Source: Hansfordia pulvinata (lineage: Eukaryota > Ascomycota > Sordariomycetes > Xylariales). From it: 64,000 bases of DNA. Position numbers and translations under genes: made by a program. This document shows, one piece after another, positions 43,859 to 55,943 of the stretch; position 1 is the stretch's first letter, and the number at the start of each line of letters is the position of its first letter. The notes under the pieces are model-generated. The model was not told the DNA's origin and searched no databases. It was given only the letters and a program-made list of their open reading frames with translations. Where the stretch lies: positions 1,116,001-1,180,000 of the forward strand of contig BJKQ01000013.1 in NCBI GenBank assembly GCA_006538405.1, written 5' to 3'.

Positions 43859-46571
43859 GGCGGAGGCGGGGTGGGTGGGTTGGCGGGCTGCTCGAGTGTG
43901 GGAAGGCGAGCTGCTCAAGGGTGGGATGGCGACGTCGGCTGGTCAGACGAAGACAAGAGAGAAGAAGTCTACAGGATCACGGGCAGTGCAATGGCTTGGT
44001 CGCAACTTCGAGTATTTGTATTTATCCGCACGCACACGAGCTCCCGGGTACCATGATGGCAGCAGCGGTCGTGGCCACAGTTGCAGGGTGGTGGGCAAGG
44101 CGAGGGTGGTGATGGTCCAATTCGGGACGCCGATGGTCTGGCAACAGGTACCGGCGCCGGTGACTCAGTCGGCGCGCTGCGGCAGTGCAAGCTTCCAATG
44201 GCTGGTGGGACCAGATGTGCAGCGTTCAAATGTGCGGGTTGCTGACTGGACCAGCTCGGATGCGCGTAAGAAACATGAATAAATTATTTGATTAACATGC
44301 ATATATGCAGCTTACGAGTTATGTATCAAAACACGCTTATGTTCAAATTGCACAACGTCGTCGGGCACAACTCGGGAGACTTGCCGCGCTCGATTGATGA
44401 CTGGGATTAATGACCTGCATGCGAACGTACATAGGTAGGCACCGCGGTCCGGGTCGCGGTCTACCTTACATGTAATAAGCACCTAATTATGATGCGATGG
44501 GAAGTACAGCGCGAACGTTATCTCCCGGACCGTGTAGTAGGCCATCTTGGTAGGTATCTCTAGAGCACCATCATGAGCAGTATATCGACTTGATTCTACG
44601 GGCTTCACATGCCGCCACTCAAGATCTAGAGAGAGTTGACCGGATCAGGCAAGGCTCGAGGGAGGCCGATTCAAGGTCGGCTCGCCCAGTCTTTCTTCCG
44701 TGGAGACCTCTAGTCCCTTGTTCCCTGGCACTACGAGTACTTGGCCATCAGAAAGGGTATCCGGGACCTTCAGTCAGTCCTGCATACGATCGACACCAGG
44801 TCCTGCTGATATGCACAACAGACAGACCCCTATGGAGACGGCCTGCGCACGCCGAACCTGGCGCTGTGCAAGCAGCAACGAGGATCCATATGAGGTAGAC
44901 CAACGAGGACCACTGCGGCGGGCGCGTGCGTCTGCTGTATCTGCGCACGTGCAGGCGCTTGACAACCAACTGGATCACCGGACAATATCAAGCCAGCCTC
45001 TATCCCTCGTATGCTAGGGTTTCGGTCGGGAAGCATCGAAACGACCGGAGCACTCGGACAGAGCCTGCGATAGGGTGTCGAACACCGGCCAGACCAGTAG
45101 GTTTGGACGAGGCTGGACGGCTGCGGAGTTGTTTTTCGTTTTCGATGAGGATACAGGGGTACAGGGGCTTGCTTGTGTTCATGGAATGGAATGCTCCAGG
45201 CACCCGAGGGACAGAGACGAGAGGGAGGGAGGGGATGACGGCGACTGGGCAGGCACACACCGAGCAAGCGGAAGAAGGGGCTGAATAAGACGAGGCTTGG
45301 GAAGGATGGACAGCGCAGGGTTTTGCTTCTGTGTCTGTCTCCCAGCCTTGCGAGTGTCAGGCCTGACCGGTGCTCTATTCTTGTACAGAGCCTTCCAGGG
45401 TGTGCTCGTACGGCGCACGACCTGGTGCCTTTTTCCTTGTACGAGTATGGCCCGGCACGTCGGGACGGACTGGGCTGGCTGGGTCGAACGCTGCCTCCCT
45501 CATCAGTGGATGTTTGTTCTCGTTAACATGGATGACACTGGACCCAGAGATGCGGTAATGCCAAGGCTACCTAGACCTGGCCAGACTTGGCCTATCCGGG
45601 CTAGCCGACACCAGTATCGCGGCCTGTCCCCTCGGAGGCGTTCACAGGCGTGACAGGTAGCGCGACCAGCGGGCAGCAGTGGGAGGATCCTCCAGGGGCA
45701 CCCGTGGACACCAGGGGCTCGGGCCGCTCACTGGTCCCCGCGCCTGATTGCTGGTGGTGGAGCCCTGCGGAGGGCTACTGGATCTACCGACAGCCTGAGC
45801 TGCAGCTACACCTGCAGTGCTTTTAGGTAGGTACTCGTACCTGAGATACTCGTACACCTCGTACCTGCACGGTCGGCAGTGACATTAGACAGCCCGCAGA
45901 CGACTGCCACCACCATCACCGACCGATAGCCCATCTGCACACAGGTCCTTCCTGCTCTCAGGCCTCAAGATGCTCGAGGATGGAAGACAATCTGAACTCA
46001 TCACCGCCAGCCGAGGAGCGTTCTGCTGGCTATTCTACCGAAATGATTCGAATCCAACACGCCGTTTCACTTCCCCGAGTGCGGGCCGTCCCCCTGTCCG
46101 CCAGCAGGCCAAGCGCGGTGGCTGGGCTGGCTAGGGCCAAACCGCGCCGCCCAACCTCCCGCCAGCACCACCACGAGCAAGCACATGGAACACCGCCCAC
46201 AACACCAGCGTGGAGGCATCGGCTCCCGCTGCCCGTCGCCGCCCTTCCCGCGCGGACATACCCGCCTCCATCACCAGCCCCTCCATCAGCCCCCTCCACC
46301 CGATAGCTTCTGCCCGTATTTCTTCCATGCGGGCCCTCGTCATGCATTCCAATCACTTGCCTCTGGCTCTCTTGTTGTTCTTCCGGCTCTCCCATTGGCC
46401 CGCCTGTCTGCAATGCAACACCTCGCCCATGACTGACGATTCTTTGTCTCTGACTAACGACGACCGACCGGCAGCCACAGCGACGACAGCGACGACGACC
46501 ACGACGACCACGACTAGATCGACAGCCAACACCACCATAGGACTACTCCTCTCTGCAAGGGGCTTCAGACA
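43859..46571. promoter_or_regulatory. Divergent intergenic region, methyltransferase and DUF3433 gene
   Basis: No convincing gene in 2.7 kb. It has an AT-rich patch at about 44270-44340, repeated TAGGTA words near 44430-44560 and four TACTCGTA-type copies at 44732-45854. The last 150 nt have ACGACR-rich simple sequence. Confidence 0.5.
44732..45854. repeat. Cluster of four TACTCGTA/TACGAGTA 8-mers
   Basis: Exact copies start at 44732, 45440, 45832 and 45847; the last two are 15 nt apart in the same orientation. Confidence 0.8.
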
Positions 46572-49556
46572 ATGAACTTTCAGAACCTCGACTTTGAATA
46601 CGTCGAGCCCTACCGTAAGTACCTACCTACTCACTTACACACATCACCTCTCCTCAGGAATGCTCCCCCTTCTACAGGTCCGGTCCTAACGCAAACCCCC
46701 ACAGCCCTGCCGTCTCAAAACCACCGCCGTCACGTGTCGAGCATCACCCCTCCCTCGACGGCGTCACACCACACCCTCGGCCACCCGCGCAGAGGGGACA
46801 CGGCCAGTCCTTCTGACACGCTCCCCTCGCCTTCTCCCCAGCCCACTGTCATCCCCGCCGCTCCCACGCCGCCCTCGCCACCGTCCGAGTCCGGCTCCGG
46901 CGCCGACATCGACGGGCTCGAGAGGTTATTCGGCCATTTACGTAGAGCCGAGATTGAGAATGCGCATCGCGTAACCAGGCCAATGACTAGCCCCAGCTCG
47001 GCCCGGACCACACCCGGTCCCAGCCGTGTTGTCCGCTTCGAGGAGCCCGACATTCCTCGCGCCGCCATGCTCAACCCCGCCATGGCCCAGGACTTCAAGG
47101 ACGACCTGGCCCGCGCCGCCAGCATGGTGACGCCTGGCATCGACGACGGCCCCTATATCGTCTACGCCCTGGATGCCATGACGCGCGGTGGTGAGGCCAG
47201 CCAGCCCCACCAGCAACAGCAGCACCAGCACCAGCACCAGCGCCAGCAACAGAGACATGTCTCCATCGAAGGCGCCGGCCCCTTCCCCGGCATTCACCAC
47301 ATGGTCCCCAATTCCACCCCCGGATTGTTCCAGCAGCGGCCGCGGACATCGCCAGCCCCCACACTCTCCCCTCCACAGCCGGCCCATTTCGCGGCCTGGG
47401 GCCCCGGACGCCGCGTGTCTTCGTCACCGCTCCGCGAGGAGACGGTGGGAGAAGACGCCTTCGCCCCACTCCCCGAATTCCATCGTTCGTCTTCCATGAC
47501 TTCATTTGAAGCACGGGCTTGGAATCTCGCCGGTCTCACCGGCCCCTCGCTCAGCTCCTCTGTCATTGAGTCGTACCGACAACCCGGGTACATCCCGACG
47601 CCGGAGCCGGTACGCGAGCCCCCTCCGGAGCAACATGAAGCGCCCCCTCAGGCTACATTGCAGACGTTGCCCATGCGTTTCCCCAGAGACGTCAAGCATT
47701 GGCAAGCTCAGCCCAATGGCCCCCATTCTGATATCGAGGATGCGCGGAGGTCTGTTCCTCTGACTTACAAGCCGTGGATACTGCGTGAGCCCTCTCTCAT
47801 TCTCCTCATGGTCATGTGTCTGCTCATGATCGTGGCCCTCATCTTCTCTGCCGTCTATTCGTCCAGCCGCCATGGCCTCACGGCCTACACCTACACGATA
47901 TATGGCGGGGATTACTTTGTTTTCCGGGTCTTGCCTCAGCTCCTCGGAGCTGTCATTCTCATCTACGCCCAATGCGTCATGGCCGCCATCTTTCGCATTC
48001 TGCCTTTCTCCATGATGGCATCGGACTATGTGCGAGATCGCCGGAATGCTGTCTTCCTCCCCCTGTACCCAAAAACATTTCTTTGGCCGCAGCTGGTTGG
48101 CAGCTGGAATATCTGGGTCCCATCTCTGAATGTGTGGCTGCTCAACTTCACCATCCCGCTCCAGAGCAGCCTTTTCACCGTCATCATGTCTGATGGCCAC
48201 TGGAAATGGGCCACCAACCAAGGCATCGCCTGGACCCTGGTTGCTTTCTACGTGGCCATGCTGGCCTCTCTATTGCTGGTGTTTGCGTTCTGGTGGCGGA
48301 GAGCCACCGGCATGTTGCAATCCTGGGACCTCAGGTCGTTGGCAGACATAGTCTTCCTCGTGTCCCAGAGCAACTCCTCGCGGCAGTACCACGGCACTGA
48401 GACGGAAGACAAACGCCGATCCATCAGAGATTGGCTCGACGATAACGTGGAGAAGCTTGGATGTTGGTTTTCCTCTGACGCGCCAGAACTTGGCAGATGG
48501 TACGGAATTGGCGTACCCAACAGCGAAGAGCAGATGGCCACGGAGAAGATGGGTGGGCAGATGTGGTCCCGCCTTCGGACCAACTCAGCGACCCCGTCCG
48601 AGAGGAACTCTTTGTACGACTTGAGCAAGCCTCGGCGCTATCTTCCTTGGTGCTTCCGCAACAGCCAGATCATTCTGTTTGTTGTTGCTTCAACCATTTT
48701 GCTCATCGCCATGGTTGCTGTCTCATTCGCGGACCCGACTGACGTGCGATACGGGTTCTTGCCCAAGCTGAACGCTGCGCCCAATGCCGCCGGGTTCTCG
48801 CCGGCCGACTTCCTCTACGCCTTTTTACCATCGCTTCTCGGCATGATTCTCTTCCTCGGGTTCCAGTCTCTGGACCTGACCTTACGCATCTTGACCCCCT
48901 GGGGAGAGCTGTCCAATCCTGACGGCTCGAGGGCCGAGACCTCTCTCCTGGTTGACTACGCCGCCTGCCTCCCATTCGAGTCCACCTTGAAGGCCATCAA
49001 GAACAGGCACTGGCGCGTTGCAGCTGTGTCGTTTCTCGCCCCGCTCTTCGTCCTGCTGCCGGTGCTGGCGGGTGGCATCTTTATGGCGTTGACGCCTTTC
49101 ACTGGAGAGGTCCGGATGTACCCCAATATCCCAGCCTTTTCCATCGTCCTCGCGCTGTTGTTCCTATACGTCTTTGGGCTTGCCAGTCTGCTGCCGCGCA
49201 GGGAGAGGTTCCGCCTGCCCCATGCCGTCACGTGCTTGGCAGAAGTCATCAGCTTCTGCTGCAACAACGAGATCCGGGGAGACAGAGCTTTCAACTACCC
49301 TCGCAGCCCCGAAGAGCTGCGGGCGAGACTTGACGCAGGGCAGCCAAAAAGCCAGCAATCACTCTGGACCTTTTCCCGCGGAAGACACAACGATGAGCGC
49401 CTGGGCATCAAGCGCCACAGCAAATACACGACTAACCCTAGGAGCCCACTCAAATACGACAGAAGCCCGAAAGGCGACCGGTTTTCTCTCCCCCCTTCTT
49501 CGAGGGGGCCTTCGAGACAGTACCGACCAGCGGTTGAACCGCTGGACATGTGGTGA
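46572..49556 (+). CDS. DUF3433-type multi-pass membrane protein
   Basis: A large fungal integral membrane protein. A likely intron at 46615-46704 (GTAAGT donor, CCTAAC branch, CAG acceptor) is 90 nt, keeps the frame and has no stop, so both spliced (964 residues) and retained (994) forms are coding. The spliced form is preferred because the signals are canonical. Residues 1 to about 365 are disordered, with a Q/H-rich stretch near 185-205. The membrane half begins KPWILREPSLILLMVMCLLM (about 370). A second set starts at about 658 (WCFRNSQIILFVVASTILL) and the last helix is near 822. Two similar halves, each with a leading RxxxPW(I/C) block and several helices, are typical of DUF3433. The function of the family is not established. 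The C-terminus is basic and Ser/Pro-rich. Confidence 0.85.
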   Translation: MNFQNLDFEYVEPYRKYLPTHLHTSPLLRNAPPSTGPVLTQTPTALPSQNHRRHVSSITPPSTASHHTLGHPRRGDTASPSDTLPSPSPQPTVIPAAPTPPSPPSESGSGADIDGLERLFGHLRRAEIENAHRVTRPMTSPSSARTTPGPSRVVRFEEPDIPRAAMLNPAMAQDFKDDLARAASMVTPGIDDGPYIVYALDAMTRGGEASQPHQQQQHQHQHQRQQQRHVSIEGAGPFPGIHHMVPNSTPGLFQQRPRTSPAPTLSPPQPAHFAAWGPGRRVSSSPLREETVGEDAFAPLPEFHRSSSMTSFEARAWNLAGLTGPSLSSSVIESYRQPGYIPTPEPVREPPPEQHEAPPQATLQTLPMRFPRDVKHWQAQPNGPHSDIEDARRSVPLTYKPWILREPSLILLMVMCLLMIVALIFSAVYSSSRHGLTAYTYTIYGGDYFVFRVLPQLLGAVILIYAQCVMAAIFRILPFSMMASDYVRDRRNAVFLPLYPKTFLWPQLVGSWNIWVPSLNVWLLNFTIPLQSSLFTVIMSDGHWKWATNQGIAWTLVAFYVAMLASLLLVFAFWWRRATGMLQSWDLRSLADIVFLVSQSNSSRQYHGTETEDKRRSIRDWLDDNVEKLGCWFSSDAPELGRWYGIGVPNSEEQMATEKMGGQMWSRLRTNSATPSERNSLYDLSKPRRYLPWCFRNSQIILFVVASTILLIAMVAVSFADPTDVRYGFLPKLNAAPNAAGFSPADFLYAFLPSLLGMILFLGFQSLDLTLRILTPWGELSNPDGSRAETSLLVDYAACLPFESTLKAIKNRHWRVAAVSFLAPLFVLLPVLAGGIFMALTPFTGEVRMYPNIPAFSIVLALLFLYVFGLASLLPRRERFRLPHAVTCLAEVISFCCNNEIRGDRAFNYPRSPEELRARLDAGQPKSQQSLWTFSRGRHNDERLGIKRHSKYTTNPRSPLKYDRSPKGDRFSLPPSSRGPSRQYRPAVEPLDMW

Positions 49557-50700
49557 CGATTTCACGAAAACTTGACGTTTGATCCGATTCGACGAACCCC
49601 CTTGTACTACCTTTTTACGATTTTGACGATACATGATATCTCACACGATGGCGATCTTGATAGATTGTACTTTACGTTTGCTGTATGACGACTTACGGCA
49701 GGCATTTGATTTTGGGACATTAGACTGGTTATGAGCCACCTTGGGATAACGGATATGGGAATGGAACGGATAATGGGTCACGCGGAATGATTTCTGAGTT
49801 TATTTTCTCTATGGTTCTTATCGAGCAACACGAGGCGCATGGACGGAGCACTTTGGTATTTGGCGTTTCGGGGACTTTTTGCTTCTGGAAGAGCAGCCAG
49901 ACTATTTTGCGAGTGGCTATGGCGACGGCAGACATGCCATTACGGTAGCAAAAAGATATCAATTGCTGACCCGGGAACATATGCCACGCGCGATTACTCT
50001 TCATTTCACCCACCAGACATGTCAGAGGTATGATGCATCACAGCCTGCCAAAGGTTGTCTGTTTGGTATTGACGGCCCCGGCCGCCTTGTTCGCACGACG
50101 ACTGGCTGACCCAGACCCAGAAGTGACACCTCAGATATTCAGCTTGTTGCCGTTGTCTGACATCCCGCACACTCCACTCGGCAAACGGTGGCGGGCTCAA
50201 CTCTGCGGGTCCTATTGGCAACCGGCTCGTGGCTGCAGGGCAGACGTGAAGTGCAACGCTGCCGCCGTAGCGGCTTGCCGACCGTATGCGTACTGGAGGG
50301 AGTCAACCGCAGTATTCGTAATGCGGACGCCACCCACCCACCGTGACGTCTGTACCCGTATCCGCCCCGAAAGACGGGAGAAAGAAAACATGAAAAGCAA
50401 GTAACGTTCAACGACGACACAGAGGGCCTACGCGTACGAAGCACTCGTAAAGCAGGGCCAAGCCTCCAGCTCCCCGGTTTCCGGTTTCCGGTTCCCGGCC
50501 CTGGCCCAGTACCAGCAGGCCAGCCAGCTCTCGACGAGGCGGGGATGCCTTCCTCGAGCGCAAACTCGGCTTTCAATGTGTGACCTGTCAACACTGGACT
50601 GAAGACAGGGAAACGGCCGCTGACACTGGGGGCCCGATCCAAGCCCTCCGCCATTGATCCAATCCAGTCCAACCGCTACCAGTCCACAAGCGACAGCCAA

Positions 50701-52561
50701 TACGAGTATCCGCACGCGCTCAGGGCGCGCCCCGCTCGGCCTGCGCGGCGGCGAGGGGGCGCGCCACACGACGACCGGGCTTGTGATGATTCGCAAGTGG
50801 CTTGCTTTCTCCAGCCCACGAGTATCTACGAGTTACTCGTACCATTGCGCAGACAAACGAGCGGGCGAGTGGCGGCACCTGCTTTTTTTTTTTTTTTTCC
50901 TTTTTTTCTCTTTCCGTTTTGTCTTTGCCGTTGCCTGCCTCGCCAGTTCGCCCGCCTTTGCTTCTGCTTCGTCCAGCCAGCTCTGCTCTCTTTTTTTTTT
51001 TTTTTTCTTTTTTACACCTTTTCCCACCCGGCTTCTTTGCCCGCCTCTTGCGCCCGCGCTCTCTGACCCGTAGCTAGCCGCGGCTTCGCCCGCAATGTCG
51101 GCTTCGCAGCATGAGCGGCGGCCGGCTCACGCAGGCGGCCAGCGCGGGCTGCGCCACCACCCACACGGCTGTGGAAGTTGACCCCGAGGGCGCGCAGGGG
51201 AGGGGGGAGGAGGGGAGGGGAGGGAGGACGGGCGGGTACTCGTACACGCCTTGGTGGTGGCGGCAGTCGGCTGTGATCTAGGAGGAGAGGGAGGTAGAGA
51301 GCATAGGGAGGTTGGAGAAGGGACCAGACGTTTTCGGGGGCTTGCGAGTCTTTTCTGGGCCGAGCCGAGCGTTACCTGGTCTCCTCGGGGTACGAGTAGC
51401 CCGACCCAACGCGCAGAGAGTGGGAAGTAGCAGACAGAGAGCAGGCCTGCCTGGAGGAGCGGGCTTCGCGAGCAAGTATCGGTGCTCGCGACGTGAGGCC
51501 GGGTAGCAGAGCGCGCCGAGGGCATGAGAGAGCACGAGGGCGCGAGCTTGCGCTTCCTCGCCTTTACCTCCACGAGTCTGTTCTCCGTGGCTCCCGCCTG
51601 GTCGTCGCTGGTTGAGAAACCGGCTTTCTGGCTGGATCGACTGTGGGGGCGTTACCGCGCTCGCTCGCAATCGGCGGCGGCGGCGGCACTTCAATGCACA
51701 CGCACGCCTTCTCCCCCTCATCGCTCGCACTGGGGCTCGGTGATGTTGGTGACGTTGAAACCAGACAGAAGCCCAGCCCGCTGCACATGCAACCCGGTAC
51801 TCGTAAGCCCGGTTCGACCGACAGACGGGGCAGTCCCTCTTTTTTTTTTCTTCCCCGCCCTCTCTCTCTCTCTCTCTTTCCTTGTATCGTGGCTTTTCCC
51901 GGCTCCTGGATCAGAAGAGGGTCCGACTCCAAAAGTAAACTCTCGCCGGACGGGTGGGTGCATTTGAAAAAAAAAAAAAAAAAAAAAAAAAAAGACAGAG
52001 CGAGACAAGACAGAAAGCAGGACAGAGCTCATGAGAAGATCGACCGAGAGCGCCCCGGGAACCCGGTTTGCGTTGCCAAGGCAAGCAAAGCACGACGCGG
52101 CTCGGCTTGTGTCGTGGCTTTGTGGACTGGATGATGCCCGCCCCGGGCTGCGTCTGTGGCTGGCTGGCTGGCTGGTTGTTTACGAGTAGAGTGCACACGG
52201 TGTAGACAGGCAGCGGACAGACAGACAGACAGACACGACAAACCGCTGCGTGTTCCACCGACCGGCTGGGAGAAGGAGAAGGGGAGAAGTGGAAAAGGGG
52301 TGAGCCACAAGGGCGCTGTGTGCTGCGCATTGCTGCCACCACGACTACCACCTATCCTGCACAAGCCACATCTGCACGGAGAGAAGAGGACATAATAATG
52401 AGAGACGGAGAAGTGCAAGCAGAGCTTCGCATCAGGAACAAGACCCCCCCCCTCCCCCTCCACCCCCTCCGGGACCATCAACGTCGCTGTGTGTTCGATG
52501 TAGGCAGGAGGGAGACGCGTTCAGGCGGATATGCATAGCTGTTATGCCGCGAGTACTCGTA
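50701..52561. repeat. Cluster of seven TACTCGTA/TACGAGTA 8-mers
   Basis: Exact copies start at 50701, 50834, 51237, 51391, 51798, 52181 and 52554, the densest cluster of the window. At 52552-52568 a copy overlaps an inverted near-copy (GTACTCGTACGAGTG). Confidence 0.8.
51967..51993. repeat. Poly-A tract, 27 nt
   Basis: Uninterrupted A homopolymer. It could be a retroposon tail, but no element body is recognisable on either side. Confidence 0.85.
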
Positions 52562-53595
52562 CGAGTGAGTGCACACGGTTGCCTCAGCAGGCTCGCTGGT
52601 AGAGTTGCTTGCTTTTTTCTTCATCTTTCCCCCCTTCTTCTTGTTTTCCGTCTTTCCCTCCTCTTCCTGTTCCCGCAGCCACGGCGCCCCGCTTTCCCTA
52701 CATTCCAAGACATGAAGCAGCGAGATCCTAGGTACATGGCTCTATTCCCAATACATCGGCCAGTAGTGGGCTTCTCCAAGGCATCTTGTGCTCAGAAAAA
52801 TTTCCGATCACTGGGGGGAGGGTGTTCTCCATGGAATTTCCAATTTGGCCATCATGTGGAACAAAACACACAACAGGAACGAACGCCCTCCACGACCAGT
52901 AAACATTACTTGGCCCCCGGCATGACGGGGTCTCCAGAGGTCCCCGGTAGAAAGGCCCCCGAGAGACGCAAGTAGGCTGGCACACGAGCAGAGAGGAACG
53001 AAGGCAAAGACAGATGGTTCAATAGTCATGTTATTCGTGTAGTCATGTGTGAGGCGTAAGATGTGTCCCATCGTATCGTGCTTGTTGTCCTCCTCGCGCC
53101 GCCAAATACACGCGGTGTTCCCACCGCTTGGCATTCCAAGAAGAATGCCAGCTGTCTTGTCGCTAGTCGTACATCGAGTCCCACGCGTTCCTGCTGCTGG
53201 ACTCTTCATACCAATATCGTGCCGCCTTGAATTTTGTAAGGAAAGAGAATGTGGCTTTTCTCGTGACAAAGGAAACATTGGCAAGGAAGCTTACCGACTC
53301 AAACGCCCTCATACACCGAGCGTGAAAATCGTAGTCATGACAGTAATGTACTTTTGCAAGGAAACAGATGCGATGCGCAAAGAAGGCGAGGGCCGCGACA
53401 ATGCCGACCCGTAGAGTAAAGCAGAGAAAAACCACAAAGAGCCACCAGATGAACCGTTGTGCGTGAAGAGGTCGCCTAGCCCGGCAGACCATCGTAACCC
53501 ATACCGTGCTCCACGCTTGTGATACAGATGCAATGAAATTTGTTGAGTTGTGCCGAGACCCAGTCTCGGGGTGCGTATCGCGGGGCGCGAAATGT

Positions 53596-54819
53596 TCAAC
53601 GTCCCTTCAGGCCGAAGATGCGACCAATGCTCTTGCCCCTTTTGCGACCGACGCCGCGCTCCTTGGAGCCATCGGCCGGGACAGCCGGGACGGGGATATC
53701 GGCAGTCGCCGGTGAGTGCCACGAAGTAGCCGGGCGCTTGTCCGCCGCGGCGTGAGCGGGTGTCGAGTTCTTCTCGCTGCTGGCGCTCTTCTTGTGGAAC
53801 CCGCGGAAGCGCTTGGTCAGCCCGCTGCTTCCGGACTCGGCGTCGGATTCACCGTCGGAGTCCATCTCGAAGACGGACACAAAGCGGTGGTTGGCCAGGG
53901 GCTTGGGAGACATCTTGGCGATTGGCGACAGGGGCGCCGTTGGGTTGTGCCGGTCCTGACAAGCAGCGTTGCGGTCACGAAGGCTGATGGCCGACGCCGA
54001 AGGGCGCACCTGCTTGGTTCGCGACTGGGGCCGGGAGGGTAGAAGCGGCATAGGGGGCACTTGCTCTGCGGCTGTCGACGCCGCTACATTGGCAGAGGAC
54101 TTGGATGCCGCCGGAGTGCTGTAGATACTCTGCGAAGATTTCGTGCTCCTCAGGCCAGTAGTGAGGTTCGCAATGGACTTGCTTGTCTTGAGGAGTCTGG
54201 GCCGCGAGGGCGAGGTGGGCTCCGTGCTCAAGGACGAGGTTCGCGGTGGCAAGGGCATTCGAGGTGGCGGCAGGTACTGGGGCTTAGGGTAGATGGAGTA
54301 TTTGACGGGTGCCTTGGCCCCCTCAGTGTGGTTCCCATGGCTTTGGCTGCGAGGCTGAGGGGGTGGCGGCCTCTGAGGGTGCGGGACGTTGGTGATGGCC
54401 GCATCTTCTTGTTTGTGTGGTCTGTATTCGAGCGGGCTGACTGGGGGCGAATCATCCAGAACTCTCGTTGTTGCGAATGTCGCCGGATAATGCTCATCGC
54501 GCAGGAAAGGCTTCTCCGAGTCAAGCCAGAAGCTGTCCCACAACCCGCTCGCCGTGGTGTGGTAGTTCTGGTCCTCCTCCAGAGAGCCATCCGAGTCGGA
54601 GGCGTCTGTCAGACCTGGCAGAGAGCCGTTGGTCGTGACCGAGGACCGGCTGTGGCTGGCTTCATGCCTGGGGTGCGAGCTGCCTCCTCGGCGACGAGGT
54701 CTGCCGGCTGTGTGTGGTCGATGCTCCGAAGGAGCCATGGTGATGGGCTTGAGCTCTCTGACGTCAACGCGTAGACAAGCAAGGCGTGATGAGTCGATGG
54801 GGAGGTTGGGGGCTTCCAT
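53596..54819 (-). CDS. Disordered hypothetical protein with basic C-terminus
   Basis: A 407-residue single-exon protein from the ATG at 54819 (MEAPNLPIDSSRLACLRVDV); a second ATG at 54738 (MAPSEHRPHTAGRPRRRGGS) is equally possible. No globular domain is recognised. It is rich in S, P, R and K, with a W-containing island (ASGLWDSFWLDSEKPFLRDE) near residue 95, a PPPP stretch, and an acidic block (FEMDSDGESDAESGSSGLTK) followed by KRFRGFHKK. It ends in GRKRGKSIGRIFGLKGR, a basic, possibly membrane- or nucleic-acid-binding tail. Codon use matches neighbours and the frame is open throughout, which supports a real gene. Such Ser/Pro-rich proteins are common in filamentous fungi. No function can be given. 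Confidence 0.7.
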   Translation of the reverse strand: MEAPNLPIDSSRLACLRVDVRELKPITMAPSEHRPHTAGRPRRRGGSSHPRHEASHSRSSVTTNGSLPGLTDASDSDGSLEEDQNYHTTASGLWDSFWLDSEKPFLRDEHYPATFATTRVLDDSPPVSPLEYRPHKQEDAAITNVPHPQRPPPPQPRSQSHGNHTEGAKAPVKYSIYPKPQYLPPPRMPLPPRTSSLSTEPTSPSRPRLLKTSKSIANLTTGLRSTKSSQSIYSTPAASKSSANVAASTAAEQVPPMPLLPSRPQSRTKQVRPSASAISLRDRNAACQDRHNPTAPLSPIAKMSPKPLANHRFVSVFEMDSDGESDAESGSSGLTKRFRGFHKKSASSEKNSTPAHAAADKRPATSWHSPATADIPVPAVPADGSKERGVGRKRGKSIGRIFGLKGR

Positions 54820-55943
54820 AATCACGATTGATCTCAATGATCGAAGAGTAATCCCAATGATCGAAGAGTGATCGAAATAGGATCGAGTAGAGATCGAAGA
54901 AACCGGATGTGACGTGAGTCCCAATGACGGGATGCGAAAGGTTTATAGCCTAGTTCCAAGGGAAGATGCTGTTCTGCGCCTCGACAGGACAGAGTCAATA
55001 GCCAGAGAATCAGTTTGAAGACCAAGGTGTAGTCAGGGAGGGACCAAGACCATATATGGTAAAAGTCAGGCCACGCGGGGGAGGCGTTGAGGGACGGCTC
55101 TGAAACAGTCAACATGGCATGGGCGATCAGAGGGATGATAAATACACGACGGGCTCAAGTCGCGCTCGAGTTGCCATGTACTCGGATGGGACGGGCATAT
55201 GCTTGTGCAGCTTGCATAAACAAGCCGCAAGGGAGATTTGATGGCGTCCCCACACCCCAATTGTCGTACGCATGTCTCTCGATTCCCATCATTCTTTTTT
55301 TCTCTGCAGTTTGCATGAGGGGTCGCGCCACGGACGCGGCACTGCCCACACGGCCACCGCGGGCGTGGGCACGGGGCACGGAGCACTGGCGCAAACGAAA
55401 GCCGGCACTCGGCCCGCCCTATACGACATTACGTATCGGGTGGTGGTTGCATGCCGCGTTCGGGTTCGGGTGGCAAGAAGAAATGTAGACTTACCCATGC
55501 TCGTGCTTTTGTAAACAGAGCATCGAGTGTCTGTCGGCCTGAAAGGCCAAAGGCCAATGAGAAGCGATGGGTGCCAGCAGAACTTGCCGAGTGACTGTGA
55601 CGTAAGCACCGAACTGTTGCACAAGCTCGCGAGAGAGGTTCCCGGGATACGGGGAAGAATGTGTCAGAAGCCTTCTCTCTTTCTCTCTCTCTCTCTGTTT
55701 CTCTCTCTCGCGCGCCACCCATTCCAAAGGCGTAGGTGCAGAACAAGACGGGCGCTGTGCCGAGCGGGGTCTGTTGTGGAAAAGGGAGGCTGCTCTTAGG
55801 GAGAGAGGCTCCGTCCTGCCAGACAGAGCGTCGAAGGCACTCGTAGAGGTCAAAGCCGCCCTGGTCATCGCGATCTGTTTCGCTGGAAGACCGTTGCGTC
55901 TGGGCCCACACTGCTGTGTCTAGCAGAAGAGGTACGGCGAGCA

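Larger units (their letters stand above)
49557..53595. other. Convergent gene-empty region rich in homopolymers
   Basis: No supportable gene in 4 kb. It contains T runs near 50884 and 50993, a 27-nt A run at 51967, an ACAG array near 52218 and seven TACTCGTA-type 8-mers between 50701 and 52561. Confidence 0.5.

Noticed and set aside
46038..46060. tRNA B-box-like word (GATTCGAATCC)
   Set aside because: No A box at the right distance and no cloverleaf; a similar word near 33751 also lacks partners.
51967..51993. Poly-A tract as the tail of a LINE or processed pseudogene
   Set aside because: No reverse-transcriptase remnant, gene copy or target-site duplication is visible upstream.
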